Of a DNA stretch of 64,000 nucleotides, positions 1 to 9,327 are shown piece by piece. This DNA is from Lachnospiraceae bacterium (GTDB taxonomy: Bacteria > Bacillota > Clostridia > Lachnospirales > Lachnospiraceae). Location of the stretch: assembly GCA_024403455.1 (NCBI GenBank), contig JAKSRR010000013.1, forward strand, positions 18,958 to 82,957. The letters are read 5' to 3'. The first letter of the stretch is position 1. Every line of letters starts with the position of its first letter. The notes under the pieces are model-generated. The model had not been told where the DNA came from and did no database searches. It saw only the letters and a program-made list of their open reading frames with translations. The position numbers and the translations under genes were made by a program.

Positions 1-914
1 TAATCGGTCTCCTGTGTTGCCCCGATAATCATCTGTGTACTCTGTCCTGCAGGTGCAAATGCCCGATGCACCTTATCTGCTTTCGAAAGAACCGCATCCT
101 TACCCGGAAGAATCAGTCCCGCAGTAGGGCTAGCCGTTTCAATCATAGCAAGAGACTCTTCCGTATCATCTTTGGGGGCAGTGGCTGCACTTGTCTCCAT
201 GGAAATCGCTTTTTGATAGAATATACTGTTTTCTAAGTAGCGGTTTCCGCTGGCCCGTTCCATTAGAGCATTCTTCCCCTTAGCTTCCCTGTGATTCATA
301 ATCGTACTTTGAATCTTACTCATGGGATTCAGCACCGTTTCAAAAGTCTTTCCAGGGGCCATCTTCTTTAAGGACTCTGCAGTGGGTAATTCCAAATTCA
401 CACTCATACGATCCGCCAAATAACCAGCGGTTGCCAAAAGATCATCCGGCGCTCCTGGAATGGTTTTTACGTGAATATACCCATTAAAATGATACTTGGT
501 TCGTAAAAGCAGAAGGGTCTCACACAATTTTTCCATAGTATATGCTGGCGACTGAATGACACCCGAGCTTAAGAACAGTCCTTCTATATAATTACGCTTA
601 TAAAACTCTACCGTCAGCGTGCAGATTTCTTCCGGAGACAGGGTCACCCGCTCCACATCATTGCTTTTTCTATTAATACAATACTTGCAGTCAAATTCGC
701 AGTGATTGGTCATAAGTATCTTCAATAAGGAAATGCATCTCCCATCTGCTGCAAAGCTGTGGCAAATCCCACAAGCCCTCGCATTCCCCAGCATTCCCTC
801 CTTACCGGCGCGGTCTACACCGCTGGATGTGCAGGCCACATCATACTTTGCTGCATCTGCAAGAATATGCACTTTCTCCATGATACTGTCATTCAGTGTT
901 CCTACTTCAAACAT
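1..914 (-). CDS. Radical SAM protein, putative DNA modification/repair family (rSAM_link_UDG-like), 3' end outside window
   Basis: The first 304 codons run off the left edge of the window, so the C-terminus is missing. The start is the ATG at 914-912, preceded by AGGAG at 7 nt. The N-terminal region contains ADAAKYDVACTSSG and a GICHSF segment. The radical SAM cluster site follows: CEFDCKYC, with the three cysteines spaced CxxxCxxC, which would bind a 4Fe-4S cluster and SAM. NYIEGLFLSSGV and a DRMSVNLELP segment are typical of the family annotated as putative DNA modification/repair radical SAM protein. In other genomes this family is usually paired with a uracil-DNA-glycosylase-like partner, which would lie downstream, outside this window. 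Its substrate is not known. Family assignment is from recalled motifs. Confidence 0.85.
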   Translation of the reverse strand, partial: MFEVGTLNDSIMEKVHILADAAKYDVACTSSGVDRAGKEGMLGNARACGICHSFAADGRCISLLKILMTNHCEFDCKYCINRKSNDVERVTLSPEEICTLTVEFYKRNYIEGLFLSSGVIQSPAYTMEKLCETLLLLRTKYHFNGYIHVKTIPGAPDDLLATAGYLADRMSVNLELPTAESLKKMAPGKTFETVLNPMSKIQSTIMNHREAKGKNALMERASGNRYLENSIFYQKAISMETSAATAPKDDTEESLAMIETASPTAGLILPGKDAVLSKADKVHRAFAPAGQSTQMIIGATQETD

Positions 915-944
915 GTTTCATCTCCTGTTTGGTTTACTATAATT

Positions 945-973
945 ATTATATCCGAACAGTTGTTTGTTTTCCA
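945..973 (-). promoter_or_regulatory. Promoter for the radical SAM gene
   Basis: On the minus strand, TGGAAA (968-973) is followed by a 17-nt spacer and a perfect TATAAT (945-950), about 31 nt upstream of the start codon. Confidence 0.6.
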
Positions 974-1044
974 GTATTTTATCGAACATATTTTCTTTTT
1001 TTTATAAACATTTTCCCTCTCTGCAGAAGGGCAAAATCTCAAAT

Positions 1045-1110
1045 AAAAAACGCTTCCATTTTGATACATATCCATATAGTTCGACACATATCATTCTGAA
1101 AGCGTTTCGT
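1045..1110 (-). terminator. Rho-independent terminator after leuC-like gene
   Basis: Near-perfect 10-bp arms (AAACGCTTTC and GGAAGCGTTT on the minus strand) enclose a loop of about 40 nt and end in TTTTTTATTTG. The loop is long for a terminator but the U-tract is good. Confidence 0.65.
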
Positions 1111-1146
1111 ACTTAATTGATGGAGCAACCGTTACTCTTTCCCCGC

Positions 1147-2385
1147 CTATGCAAGGGCGATTTCTCCCTTAATAGCAGACGCGGTTACAGTTGCTGCAGA
1201 TGCGAGGTATACAAAGGAATCTCTATGACCAGCTCTTCCCTTAAAGTTTCTAGTACCTGTGGAGATTAAAGTCTCCCCTTCGCCAATTACACCCTGGCAG
1301 CTTCCCCAGCAAACAGAGCAGTTCGGATTCATGATAATGGCACCGGCCTCCATGAAAATATCTAGGAGTCCTTCTTTTAAAGCTTCCTTATAAATGGTCT
1401 GGCTGGCAGGTACTACTAAGAATCTCACACCTTCTGCCACCTTCTTACCCTTAATGATTTCGGCACCGACACGAAGATCTTCCAAACGACCGTTATTGCA
1501 AGAACCAAGGAAGGCTTCGTCAATTTTAACGCCTAAGCATTCCTTTGCAGGTACTACGCTGTCGACGAAGTGCGGCTTTGCAACGATGGGTTCAATTTCT
1601 CCTAAATCAATATCAAACACCTGTGCAAACACGGCATCCTCATCCGAGGTAAATAATGCCTTCGGCTCTCTTCCATGCGCCTTTAAATAATCCATCGCAA
1701 CATCATCTACTTCCATCAGTGCAGTCTTTGCACCAGCTTCTACGCAAAGATTACAAATGGAAATACGATCTGCCATGGAAAGGCTGGCAAGTCCATCCCC
1801 AGCAAATTCCATCGCTTTATAATTTGCACCATTGGCACTGATTCGACCAATGATTGTTAAGATTAAATCTCTTGCGTAGACACCCTTATTCAGCTTGCCA
1901 TGCAAATTAAAACGAATGGTTTCTGGCACCAATAACCAACTGGTTCCAGTGACCATTGCATAAAGATAATCTGTACAACCAACACCAGTACCAAAAGCGC
2001 CCAAAGCACCATAGGCACAAGTATGGGAATCTGCACCAAAAATGAGTTCACCGGGGCGAACGTGATTCTCCATCATAACCTGATGGCAAACACCCTCTCC
2101 TTCATAAAATGTAATCTTGTTCTCTCTTGCAAAATCACGCATCTTTTTGTGAGATGCTGCTGTCTTGGGAGAATCCGAAGGAATATTGTGGTCAACAATC
2201 CAAACCAACTTATTTACATCCTTGATCTGCGGATTCTTCAATTTGTTATACATATCAATGGTCAGATGGGTGGTTCCATCATTACTCATTAACCTGTCTA
2301 ATTCTACCGTATGAATATCACCTGCATGCGCTTCCTTTACACCGGCAGCACAGGCAATAATCTTTTCAGCCATGGTCATTCCCAT
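1147..2385 (-). CDS. leuC: 3-isopropylmalate dehydratase-type large subunit (aconitase family)
   Basis: A 412-residue aconitase-superfamily large subunit of the short, archaeal-like two-subunit type (LeuC/homoaconitase/2,3-dimethylmalate dehydratase). The 4Fe-4S ligands are visible as C296 in SCNNGR and C356/C359 in NPNCSVCWG; the GADSHTC and NFKGRAG (about 380-386) segments match the active site. It sits 16 nt downstream of its small subunit, so the two should be co-expressed. The expected reaction is isomerisation of 2- to 3-isopropylmalate in leucine synthesis, but no leuA or leuB is present here. The cluster loop reads SCNNGR rather than the usual SCTNGR, and NCSVCWG rather than TCGPCLG, so another hydroxyacid substrate is possible. 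The start could also be the ATG four codons in (MAEKI). Confidence 0.8.
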   Translation of the reverse strand: MGMTMAEKIIACAAGVKEAHAGDIHTVELDRLMSNDGTTHLTIDMYNKLKNPQIKDVNKLVWIVDHNIPSDSPKTAASHKKMRDFARENKITFYEGEGVCHQVMMENHVRPGELIFGADSHTCAYGALGAFGTGVGCTDYLYAMVTGTSWLLVPETIRFNLHGKLNKGVYARDLILTIIGRISANGANYKAMEFAGDGLASLSMADRISICNLCVEAGAKTALMEVDDVAMDYLKAHGREPKALFTSDEDAVFAQVFDIDLGEIEPIVAKPHFVDSVVPAKECLGVKIDEAFLGSCNNGRLEDLRVGAEIIKGKKVAEGVRFLVVPASQTIYKEALKEGLLDIFMEAGAIIMNPNCSVCWGSCQGVIGEGETLISTGTRNFKGRAGHRDSFVYLASAATVTASAIKGEIALA

Positions 2386-2401
2386 AATCTTTCGCCCCTC
2401 T

Positions 2402-2869
2402 CTACTTATTTAATGATGCGATTAAGCCGCCCTCGTCCAAAATCTGCTGCATTTTCGCAGGAAGCTTGGTACAGGTGAAAGTCTGTCCCTTTGCAGTGAT
2501 GGTACCTTCCTCCATACTTACTTCCATCTCTTCCTGATCTTCGATGGCATCATACAGGTCCTTGCACACAATTACTGGAAGTCCAATATTAATCGCATTA
2601 CGATAAAAGATTCTTGCAAAAGATTTTGCGATGACTGCTTTTACACCCAAAGCCTTTAATACGCTAGGTGCCTGCTCTCTACTAGAGCCGCATCCAAAGT
2701 TCTCTGCTGCCACGACATAATCGCCTGGCTGTACCCTCTCTGCGAAGGTTGGGTCCAGAGACTCAAATGTGTATTTCTTCATTTCTTCAATCGTAGGATA
2801 CAAAAGATACTGGGATGCTATGATCTGATCTGTATCCACATCCGTATGAAAACGAAATGCCTTTCCCAT
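2402..2869 (-). CDS. leuD: 3-isopropylmalate dehydratase-type small subunit
   Basis: A 155-residue swivel domain partner of the large subunit just downstream. DVDTDQI (10-16) and NFGCGSSRE (57-65), the substrate-anchoring serine/arginine loop, are both intact. The specificity loop reads YLLY (21-24) rather than the YLRT seen in homoaconitase-type enzymes, which favours an isopropylmalate-like substrate; that comparison rests on recalled work on archaeal paralogues. The ORF has a strong AAGGAG site before the ATG and its own promoter. The substrate is less certain than the family. Confidence 0.82.
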   Translation of the reverse strand: MGKAFRFHTDVDTDQIIASQYLLYPTIEEMKKYTFESLDPTFAERVQPGDYVVAAENFGCGSSREQAPSVLKALGVKAVIAKSFARIFYRNAINIGLPVIVCKDLYDAIEDQEEMEVSMEEGTITAKGQTFTCTKLPAKMQQILDEGGLIASLNK

Positions 2870-2919
2870 GTTTTTTCTCCTTACATTTATGCCCTTTTCA
2901 TAGGCTTTTTAATCAATTA

Positions 2920-2948
2920 ATTATAAATAATGATGGGCTTTTTTTCAA
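2920..2948 (-). promoter_or_regulatory. Promoter for leuDC
   Basis: Minus strand: TTGAAA (2943-2948), 17-nt spacer, perfect TATAAT (2920-2925). The leader is only about 45 nt, too short for a T-box. The rest of the 313-base gap up to the next gene at 3183 is AT-rich and holds only this promoter, the plus-strand promoter and the next gene's leader. Confidence 0.7.
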
Positions 2949-3082
2949 CGAACCGCGCCTGCGTTTTCTCGCACGCTCCTCCATCCATAAAACAATATTG
3001 ATGTATATGCTCATTTTTTGTTTATTTTTTATATTTTTGCGTGTTTTCCGAGTCTTTTTTAGTTTTATTTGCACATTATATA

Positions 3083-3091
3083 TGGTATAAT
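3083..3091 (+). promoter_or_regulatory. Extended -10 promoter for the AAA-like/coupling ATPase operon
   Basis: TGGTATAAT, an extended -10 element (TGn plus perfect TATAAT), lies about 90 nt upstream of the first start codon. No good -35 box is visible. The leader contains short inverted repeats (TGCG/CGCA and GGG/CCC near 3121-3152). Confidence 0.5.
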
Positions 3092-3182
3092 CACCCGTGG
3101 AAGGTAGGTTTTTACCTTTACTTGCGCATATTCGCATAGGGCGGGGGGGACCCTTTCCATGCAGAAGAAAGGTGGTTATAAC

Positions 3183-4046
3183 ATGGCAAACAACGTGTAC
3201 TATGATCAGATTATGGCCCTCAAAGGGATGGAAGGCTTAAAAGATCTGATTGAGCGCTGGCAGAGACTCAGCGAAAACATTAATCGTTTTAATGCAAAGC
3301 ATTCCATGGTGCTTCCTGACCTTCTTTGGATTTCTGACAACGGAATTGACAAAGACGGACTCATCGAACTCCTCACCGGTTATTTAGATACCTGTGACAA
3401 CCTTCTTGATTTCTATGGAAACGTGAAGCATTTTGATTACTATCTGGAGTACAATTCCGATTCCAGCAAGCTTCATGAAATCCAGAAGTTATCAGAAAAA
3501 GTTCGTGATGCTGCAGGTTTCAGAAGTGAATACCGCGGTCTTGTATCTGTTGATTTAGATGAGTGGGTTGGCCACTTCCACGAAGAAAACTTCATCAACA
3601 TTTTAAAGTTCATGGCAACCTTAGATGATGATATTATGTTTATCTTCAATATTCACAAATATGACCAGAGCTCTGTTGAGCAGTTAATGGGTCTTCTGGT
3701 TCTTTTCTTCCGTCTGGAAGTAATCGAAATGAATCTTCCCGATTCTGAAGAACTCTGTGCTTATATCACCAAGGAGATTTCCGAATATGGTCTGAACCTT
3801 GACGAAGAAGCGCAGGATATGGTCATTGCAACTGTAAATACCCTCCGTGAGGATGAGTATTTTGCGGGTTACGAAATGCTTGACCGTCTTGCAGAAGATA
3901 TCGTTTATTCTGTATATACCTCCACACCTCCTTATGACGGCATCGTGACCAAGGGTATGATTAGTGCCTTTGCTCCGGATGGTATGTATGTATCAGAATT
4001 ACTTTCAAACAATGCCCGGGTATTCACTTCCCAGTATGAAAATTAA
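3183..4046 (+). CDS. Degenerate AAA+-like protein paired with coupling ATPase
   Basis: A 287-residue protein of unknown function. The start chosen is the ATG at 3183, eight codons inside the longest ORF, because AAAGGTGG precedes it. Its layout resembles SpoVK/CbxX-type AAA+ proteins: a KGMEGLKDLIERW helix at the N-terminus, then LPDLLWISDNGIDKDGL where a Walker A loop would be (about 46-60), a DDDIMFIFNIHKYD strand in the Walker B position (about 150), and a helical lid-like C-terminus (NLPDSEELCAYI onward). The P-loop glycines and the GKT triad are lost, so ATP binding is doubtful. It ends 11 nt before the coupling ATPase and the next ribosome site overlaps its stop region, so the two are translationally linked. 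The AAA+ kinship is my inference from pattern, not a search result. Confidence 0.7.
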   Translation: MANNVYYDQIMALKGMEGLKDLIERWQRLSENINRFNAKHSMVLPDLLWISDNGIDKDGLIELLTGYLDTCDNLLDFYGNVKHFDYYLEYNSDSSKLHEIQKLSEKVRDAAGFRSEYRGLVSVDLDEWVGHFHEENFINILKFMATLDDDIMFIFNIHKYDQSSVEQLMGLLVLFFRLEVIEMNLPDSEELCAYITKEISEYGLNLDEEAQDMVIATVNTLREDEYFAGYEMLDRLAEDIVYSVYTSTPPYDGIVTKGMISAFAPDGMYVSELLSNNARVFTSQYEN

Positions 4047-4057
4047 GGAGGAAACAA

Positions 4058-5734
4058 ATGAGCAGCAGTCAGATTAAAAATACAAGATATAAAAGTAACT
4101 CTGGTCAGACTCGTTGGGCAACCACCGAGGAAATCGCCAGAAGTGCAACCAAGGTAGACTTAGACGCAGAACACTATCCTACTGGTGGTATCCCTGTTAT
4201 GTCTCCCGACGGACACACCGCATACCTTGATGGTCGCGATACCCATACCTTGATTTTCGGTGCGACCGGTTCCAAAAAGACCCGTCTTTTCGTTATGCCT
4301 ACCATCAACATGTTCATTCGTGCTGGTGAGTCCTTTATCGTAACTGACCCTAAGGCCGAGCTTTATGTTCGTACGGCAGGTTTCGCAAAAGAGCGTGGTT
4401 ACCGCGTTGTTTGCTTAAACTTCCGTGATATCGGATATGGTGATATGTGGGATCCCATGGCACTTCCTCACGAGTACTACAATACGCATCGTAAGGACGA
4501 GGCCAACACCCTTATCAATGACCTTGCAGAAACCCTTGCAGCACCCCAGAAGCAGAACACCACTGATCTTCTTTATCCTATGATGGCAGAAACCCTGCTT
4601 ACTGCAAATATGTACTTCCTGTTAGAGGCAGAGAAGACCGAAGGCGCTATCGTTAATATGCGTTCCCTGACAGCGCTCTGCTCTCAGGCAGCCCTTGGTT
4701 CCCTGAAGACCTTGGCTGGTAAGATGAGTTCCCAGAACACCATCGGTATGCTTTATAAAGGTACCCTTCTTGGCGAAAATGAGAAAACGATTTCTTCCAT
4801 TATGACCGTGCTTTATGGTATGGTTTCCATCTTCAACATTAACCGAAGCTTAACCAACATGCTTTGCGGCAACACTTTCGATATCAGACAGTTTGGTCAC
4901 GAGAAGACCGCTGTTTACATCATCGTACCTGATGAAAAGACCACCTGTCACTTCCTCGTAACCATGTTCATTAAGCAGGTTTACGAAGTACTGATTGGCG
5001 AAGCACAGCGTCAGGCAACCCTTTCTCTTCCGGTTCGTGTTAACTTCGTACTGGACGAGTTCTGTAACATTCCGAAGATTCCTGATATGCCTTCCATGAT
5101 TTCTGCAGCGCGTTCTCGTAACATGCGTTTCTATCTGGTTGCACAGTCCATTCACCAGTTAAAGGGTCGTTACGGCGAAGACGCAGATACCATTAAGGGT
5201 AACTGCGATAACTGGATCTTCCTTACCTCCCGTGAGCGTGACCTCTTAAATGAAATGTCTTACCTTTGCGGTGAAATCGATGCGTGGGGACCTGGCGGAG
5301 CAGAAAAGAGACGACTTATTTCTGTTACTGAGTTGCAGAGATTCAACAAGGAAAAGGGTGAGTGTCTCATTCTTCACGGACGTCAGTATCCTTTCATTAC
5401 CTACATGACCGATATTGATGCTTATCCTGCATTCAAGAACTATCAGGTTATTCCTATTCCTAAGATTGAGCTTCCTAACCCGATTACCTTCGACGTTATT
5501 AAGTTCACTACTTCCAAGAGCTACTCTCCTGATGGTATTCCTTTCTGCAAGACCGATGCAGAAGTGGAAGCAGAGGACAATGCTAGACTGCAGCAGGAAA
5601 TGATGGCTATGCAGGCACAGCAGATGGCATACATGCAGCAGCAGGGTTATGATCCTGCCATTGCACAGCAGATGGCATCTTATGGTCAGCAGGTCAACTT
5701 CGATCCTTCTCTTGGCGGCGGCGCTCCCATGTAA
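4058..5734 (+). CDS. Orphan VirD4/TraG-family type IV coupling ATPase, cytosolic
   Basis: A 558-residue TraG/VirD4-like ATPase. A P-loop reads GATGSKKT (68-75), with K where the consensus has G before the catalytic lysine. FIVTDPKAELY and VNFVLDEFCNIP (Walker B, about 327-338) and a later FYLVAQSIHQL motif are classic for coupling proteins. There is no N-terminal membrane segment; the first 50 residues match the cytosolic WATTEEI region of TraG proteins. The C-terminus is a Q/M-rich tail. No relaxase, VirB4 or pilus genes are near. The gene uses many optimal codons (CGT, GGT, AAC, TTC, ACC), more than the following gene, which suggests high expression and long residence. The start has AAGGAGG at 6 nt. 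Role unknown: DNA or protein pumping is inferred from the family. Confidence 0.85.
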   Translation: MSSSQIKNTRYKSNSGQTRWATTEEIARSATKVDLDAEHYPTGGIPVMSPDGHTAYLDGRDTHTLIFGATGSKKTRLFVMPTINMFIRAGESFIVTDPKAELYVRTAGFAKERGYRVVCLNFRDIGYGDMWDPMALPHEYYNTHRKDEANTLINDLAETLAAPQKQNTTDLLYPMMAETLLTANMYFLLEAEKTEGAIVNMRSLTALCSQAALGSLKTLAGKMSSQNTIGMLYKGTLLGENEKTISSIMTVLYGMVSIFNINRSLTNMLCGNTFDIRQFGHEKTAVYIIVPDEKTTCHFLVTMFIKQVYEVLIGEAQRQATLSLPVRVNFVLDEFCNIPKIPDMPSMISAARSRNMRFYLVAQSIHQLKGRYGEDADTIKGNCDNWIFLTSRERDLLNEMSYLCGEIDAWGPGGAEKRRLISVTELQRFNKEKGECLILHGRQYPFITYMTDIDAYPAFKNYQVIPIPKIELPNPITFDVIKFTTSKSYSPDGIPFCKTDAEVEAEDNARLQQEMMAMQAQQMAYMQQQGYDPAIAQQMASYGQQVNFDPSLGGGAPM

Positions 5735-5755
5735 TTTTTAGTAGTATTGATTATA

Positions 5756-5790
5756 AAAGGGACTCCTATGGGAGTCCCTTTACTCATTTA
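5756..5790 (+). terminator. Terminator after coupling ATPase gene
   Basis: Perfect 11-bp stem (AAAGGGACTCC and GGAGTCCCTTT) with a 4-nt loop at 5756-5781. The tail is only weakly U-rich. Confidence 0.7.
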
Positions 5791-5807
5791 TCTGTTAGGA
5801 GATATCT

Positions 5808-7013
5808 TTGAAAACTGCTTTTTGTATTGTGACCAGAAATCACGGAGACGTTCTGCTACATAACTCCCCCTATTACTTCGCGACCATGAGTCGCCTTGGA
5901 TTCGACATATACATTTACGATTCCAGTGATGATGACATGACCAAGAATTTGGTTCTTGCTTGGAATGCCAAAGGTTTTCAGAATATCTATTGGTTAGACT
6001 GTCGTTTTACCACAACAGCAGAAGAAAAAGTATTACTCATTTATCAACAGGCAGGTTTTCAGAAAGAATATGACTATGTATGGCTTTCCAAGGACCGCAT
6101 GGCGTTTGATGCTAATTATTTATCAAGGTTATGTCAGGCTATGGAAAGCAAGCCTGATGTAATACTAGCGGCTAAAGAAGAGGATAGCTATCACTACTCC
6201 ATTCCAAGATTTCCCGATGTTTATACAGATGCTATTTCCTTTTTTCGTGACTTCGGAGCCACCACTACCGACTGGGTAAGTGTCATACTACGCACTTCAA
6301 CAATGCTTGCAGGCGTAGATTTTGATTTATATAGTGAACAGTACAATCTCACAAAGGAGAATCCGTTTGTTCAACCAGTCTTCCTTTTCGCAAGATTGGC
6401 AGAGCTCCGCCAGCCTCTCATTTCTATAGTTCGTCCCAAGGAGATGGAATTAGCTGCCTATGTGGGTACTAGTGGTGGATGGCGTTCTCAAACCATGGAA
6501 CTCTGGGCTGTGAAATGGCCAAAAGCGGTACAAACGCTCCCGGACATATACGATGCTTACAAAGGGCACGTTATCAAAACAGAATGCATGCATGAGAATC
6601 TTTTTGCCTCTGTTTCCCAATTACTGAGTCTTTCAAAGTCCGAATACTTAACAAAAGATAATTTCGAAGCGGTTAGGCAGAACTGGGCGAATCTGTCCGA
6701 TATCCCTGTGTCCTGGGTGGACAATATATTAAATACCGATATACAAAAGCTATGCAATTCTGTTATTGATACGCTCACAGAGGCTCTCTCCCTAGAGAAC
6801 TATCCCAAGGCGCTTTGGCTATTCTTATCCAACCACTGGATAAAAGAACTCTTTTCCGAGGATGACTATCAATCAATGGTGCGTTGCATGAAAGACTACC
6901 AGAAAGAAACCACCGGCGGGAACAGTTCTAGTATCTTGTCCGGCGTTCATTCCTTAGATGATTTACTGGAAAGAGGACGTAGCCGCGACACAGCTGCCAC
7001 TAAACCGCAGTGA
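5808..7013 (+). CDS. Glycosyltransferase family 2-like protein
   Basis: A 401-residue protein starting with MKTAFCIVTRNHGDVLL, the strand-turn opening of GT-A fold glycosyltransferases, followed by a YIYDSSDDD segment that could hold the nucleotide-sugar carboxylates. The rest is not recognisable; a C-terminal serine-rich stretch precedes the stop. The start is TTG, with AGGAG five to six nt upstream and no better ATG. It lies 73 nt after the coupling ATPase, beyond a terminator, and it uses more AT-ending codons than that gene, so it is probably a separate unit. The donor and acceptor sugars cannot be predicted. Confidence 0.65.
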   Translation: MKTAFCIVTRNHGDVLLHNSPYYFATMSRLGFDIYIYDSSDDDMTKNLVLAWNAKGFQNIYWLDCRFTTTAEEKVLLIYQQAGFQKEYDYVWLSKDRMAFDANYLSRLCQAMESKPDVILAAKEEDSYHYSIPRFPDVYTDAISFFRDFGATTTDWVSVILRTSTMLAGVDFDLYSEQYNLTKENPFVQPVFLFARLAELRQPLISIVRPKEMELAAYVGTSGGWRSQTMELWAVKWPKAVQTLPDIYDAYKGHVIKTECMHENLFASVSQLLSLSKSEYLTKDNFEAVRQNWANLSDIPVSWVDNILNTDIQKLCNSVIDTLTEALSLENYPKALWLFLSNHWIKELFSEDDYQSMVRCMKDYQKETTGGNSSSILSGVHSLDDLLERGRSRDTAATKPQ

Positions 7014-7037
7014 TTCCCACATCTTGTAAGTCAAAAT

Positions 7038-7078
7038 TAAAAAGGTGTGTCTCAACAGAGGCACACCTTTTTTAATTT
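7038..7078 (+). terminator. Bidirectional terminator between convergent genes
   Basis: AAAAGGTGTG(T)CTC and GAG(G)CACACCTTTT form a stem with an AACA loop, with T-rich flanks on both strands. It serves the glycosyltransferase gene (+) and the trp operon (-). Confidence 0.8.
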
Positions 7079-7142
7079 TACTATGATGATAATTCTAAAT
7101 AGATACGCGATGTTTCACCATTCTTTCAATATGTCATACTTC

Positions 7143-7913
7143 TTATCGAATAGCATCCTTCATACTCTTTACATACTCTTTCACAAAGGGTACTGCATCT
7201 TTTCCATGTTCTGCAATGATTCTTACAATAGCAGAACCGACAATAACACCATCTGAGAAGGAGGCCATCTCTTTCGCCTGCTGTGGCGTGGATATACCAA
7301 ATCCAATAGCGCAAGGAACATCCGTTACTTCCTTAGCATCTTTAATCAGATTTGCAATATTCGTATTAATTTCACTACGAACACCGGTAACACCTAAAGA
7401 AGAAACGCAGTACAGAAAACCTTCTGACTTTTCTGCAATCATCTTAGTTCTCTCTATAGAGGTAGGCGCAATCATATTAATAAGTTCAAGGCCATACTGC
7501 TTGGTATACGTTCTTACTTCCTCACTTTCTTCAAAGGGAACATCCGGAATAATCAATCCATCAATGCCTGCCTCTGCAGCATTCTGCATGAACTTATCCC
7601 TTCCGTAGGAGAATACCGGATTGTAATAGGTCATAAATACTAGTGGAATCTGTGTATTCTGTCTTACTTTTTTCACTAGAGCAAATAAATCATCCGTTGT
7701 TGTACCATTCTTCATTGCTCTTTCATCTGCTTCCTGGATGACAACACCTTCAGCGATAGGATCAGAAAATGGAATACCAATTTCAATAAGGTCAGCTCCC
7801 GCTTCTTCAATGGCATAAATTAACTGCTCTGTGGTTTCTAGATCAGGATCTCCACCTGTAAGGAAGGCAATAAAAGCCTTTCCATTTTCAAAAGCTTTAT
7901 GAATTCTAGTCAT
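7143..7913 (-). CDS. trpA: Tryptophan synthase alpha subunit
   Basis: A 256-residue TIM-barrel subunit that cleaves indole-3-glycerol phosphate to indole and glyceraldehyde 3-phosphate, passing indole to Trp[13 protein letters not shown] holds both catalytic acids, and GFGIS is the phosphate-binding loop. The length is normal. The start overlaps the end of trpB by 8 nt, a typical coupling that fits the alpha2-beta2 complex. It is the last gene of the trp operon. Confidence 0.96.
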   Translation of the reverse strand: MTRIHKAFENGKAFIAFLTGGDPDLETTEQLIYAIEEAGADLIEIGIPFSDPIAEGVVIQEADERAMKNGTTTDDLFALVKKVRQNTQIPLVFMTYYNPVFSYGRDKFMQNAAEAGIDGLIIPDVPFEESEEVRTYTKQYGLELINMIAPTSIERTKMIAEKSEGFLYCVSSLGVTGVRSEINTNIANLIKDAKEVTDVPCAIGFGISTPQQAKEMASFSDGVIVGSAIVRIIAEHGKDAVPFVKEYVKSMKDAIR

Positions 7914-9090
7914 GGATATTTACCCCCCTGTATCTTGCAATGGCTGCCACGTCCTTGTCTCCTCTTCCGGAAACAGTAACAACAATAATCTTATCCTTAT
8001 CTAAGGTAGGAGCATATTTTCTTGCATAGGCAATGGCATGTGCGCTCTCAATCGCGGGAATGATACCTTCCACACGAGAAAGGTATTCAAATGCCTGTAC
8101 AGCCTCCTCATCAGTAATAGGAACATACTTTGCGCGACCGTTTTCATGAAGCATAGCGTGCTCCGGTCCAATACCTGGATAATCCAGACCTGCAGAAATA
8201 GAGTATACTGGTGCAATCTGACCATATTCATTCTGACAGAACAAGGATTTCATTCCGTGAAATACGCCCAAGGTTCCATTAGCGATGGTAGCCGCATTCT
8301 TAGGATTGTCTACGCCAAGCCCTGCCGCTTCACAACCAATGAGTTCTACGCTCTCATCTCCAATGAAATCATAGAAGGTTCCCATGGCGTTGGAGCCACC
8401 GCCGACACAGGCAATAACCGCATCTGGCAAGCGTCCTTCCAATTTATTCATTTCTGATTTGATTTCTTCACCAATAATTTTCTGGAAGTCTCTAACAATC
8501 ATAGGGAAGGGATGGGGGCCCATAACAGAGCCTAAAACATAGAGTGTATCATCCATTCTTCCTGCCCATTCACGCATTGCCTCGTTGACAGCATCCTTGA
8601 GGGTCATGGTTCCGCTGGTAACAGGATGTACTTTCGTTCCAAGAAGCTCCATTCTATAAACATTTAGCTTCTGTCGCTCGGTATCTTCCTTTCCCATGAA
8701 GACCTCACACTCTAATCCCATAAGTGCTGCCGCTGTTGCAGTAGCAACACCATGCTGCCCAGCACCGGTTTCTGCGATTACTCTTTTCTTTCCCATCTTC
8801 TTTGCCAGAAGAACCTGGCCTAATACATTATTGATTTTGTGGGAACCGGTATGATTCAGATCCTCACGCTTTAAATAGATCTTTGCTCCCCCCAGATCTT
8901 TGGTCATCTTCTCTGCATAATATAGGAGAGAAGGTCTGCCAGCATACTCTTTTAATAAATCTGACAATTCTTTCTTAAATTCTGGGTCATTGCTGTACTT
9001 TGCATAGGCTGCTTCTAATTCTTCCAAAGCAGTCATGAGCGTCTCAGGTACATACTGGCCGCCAAAATCATTGTAGCGTCCTTTGCTCAT
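7906..9090 (-). CDS. trpB: Tryptophan synthase beta chain
   Basis: A 394-residue PLP enzyme of the TrpB1 type that condenses indole with serine. [10 protein letters not shown] holds the PLP lysine, [10 protein letters not shown] is intact, and [10 protein letters not shown] is the phosphate-binding loop. AAGGAG lies before the ATG. A 460-nt gap separates it from trpC, and a candidate promoter sits in that gap, so trpBA may be transcribed separately from trpEGDC. Confidence 0.97.
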   Translation of the reverse strand: MSKGRYNDFGGQYVPETLMTALEELEAAYAKYSNDPEFKKELSDLLKEYAGRPSLLYYAEKMTKDLGGAKIYLKREDLNHTGSHKINNVLGQVLLAKKMGKKRVIAETGAGQHGVATATAAALMGLECEVFMGKEDTERQKLNVYRMELLGTKVHPVTSGTMTLKDAVNEAMREWAGRMDDTLYVLGSVMGPHPFPMIVRDFQKIIGEEIKSEMNKLEGRLPDAVIACVGGGSNAMGTFYDFIGDESVELIGCEAAGLGVDNPKNAATIANGTLGVFHGMKSLFCQNEYGQIAPVYSISAGLDYPGIGPEHAMLHENGRAKYVPITDEEAVQAFEYLSRVEGIIPAIESAHAIAYARKYAPTLDKDKIIVVTVSGRGDKDVAAIARYRGVNIHD

Positions 9091-9131
9091 TGAGTTGTCT
9101 CCTTTACATTTAATTTTTTATGTTTTCTCTT

Positions 9132-9160
9132 ATTTTACGGCATATCATCAATCGTGTCAT
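9132..9160 (-). promoter_or_regulatory. Possible internal promoter for trpBA
   Basis: Minus strand: ATGACA (9155-9160, one mismatch to TTGACA), 17-nt spacer, TAAAAT (9132-9137), about 42 nt upstream of the trpB start. Confidence 0.5.
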
Positions 9161-9327
9161 GCCCTTTTATAAACCGTCTTGGTCAAAAATCAGCTATTTT
9201 TGCCCGTTTTTCGTATTTTCAATTCCTGCAAGATTTCCATTCATTTGTTAACATAATAGATGTAATCTTCTTTTGACATGCTTTCATCTGCACATCCTCT
9301 TTCCACAGGAATCCTTGCGATTATTCC

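Noticed and set aside
3183-5734. Conjugative element (ICE) remnant
   Set aside because: No relaxase, integrase, attachment-site repeats or pilus genes, and codon use is more biased to optimal codons than neighbours. Kept as an orphan system instead.
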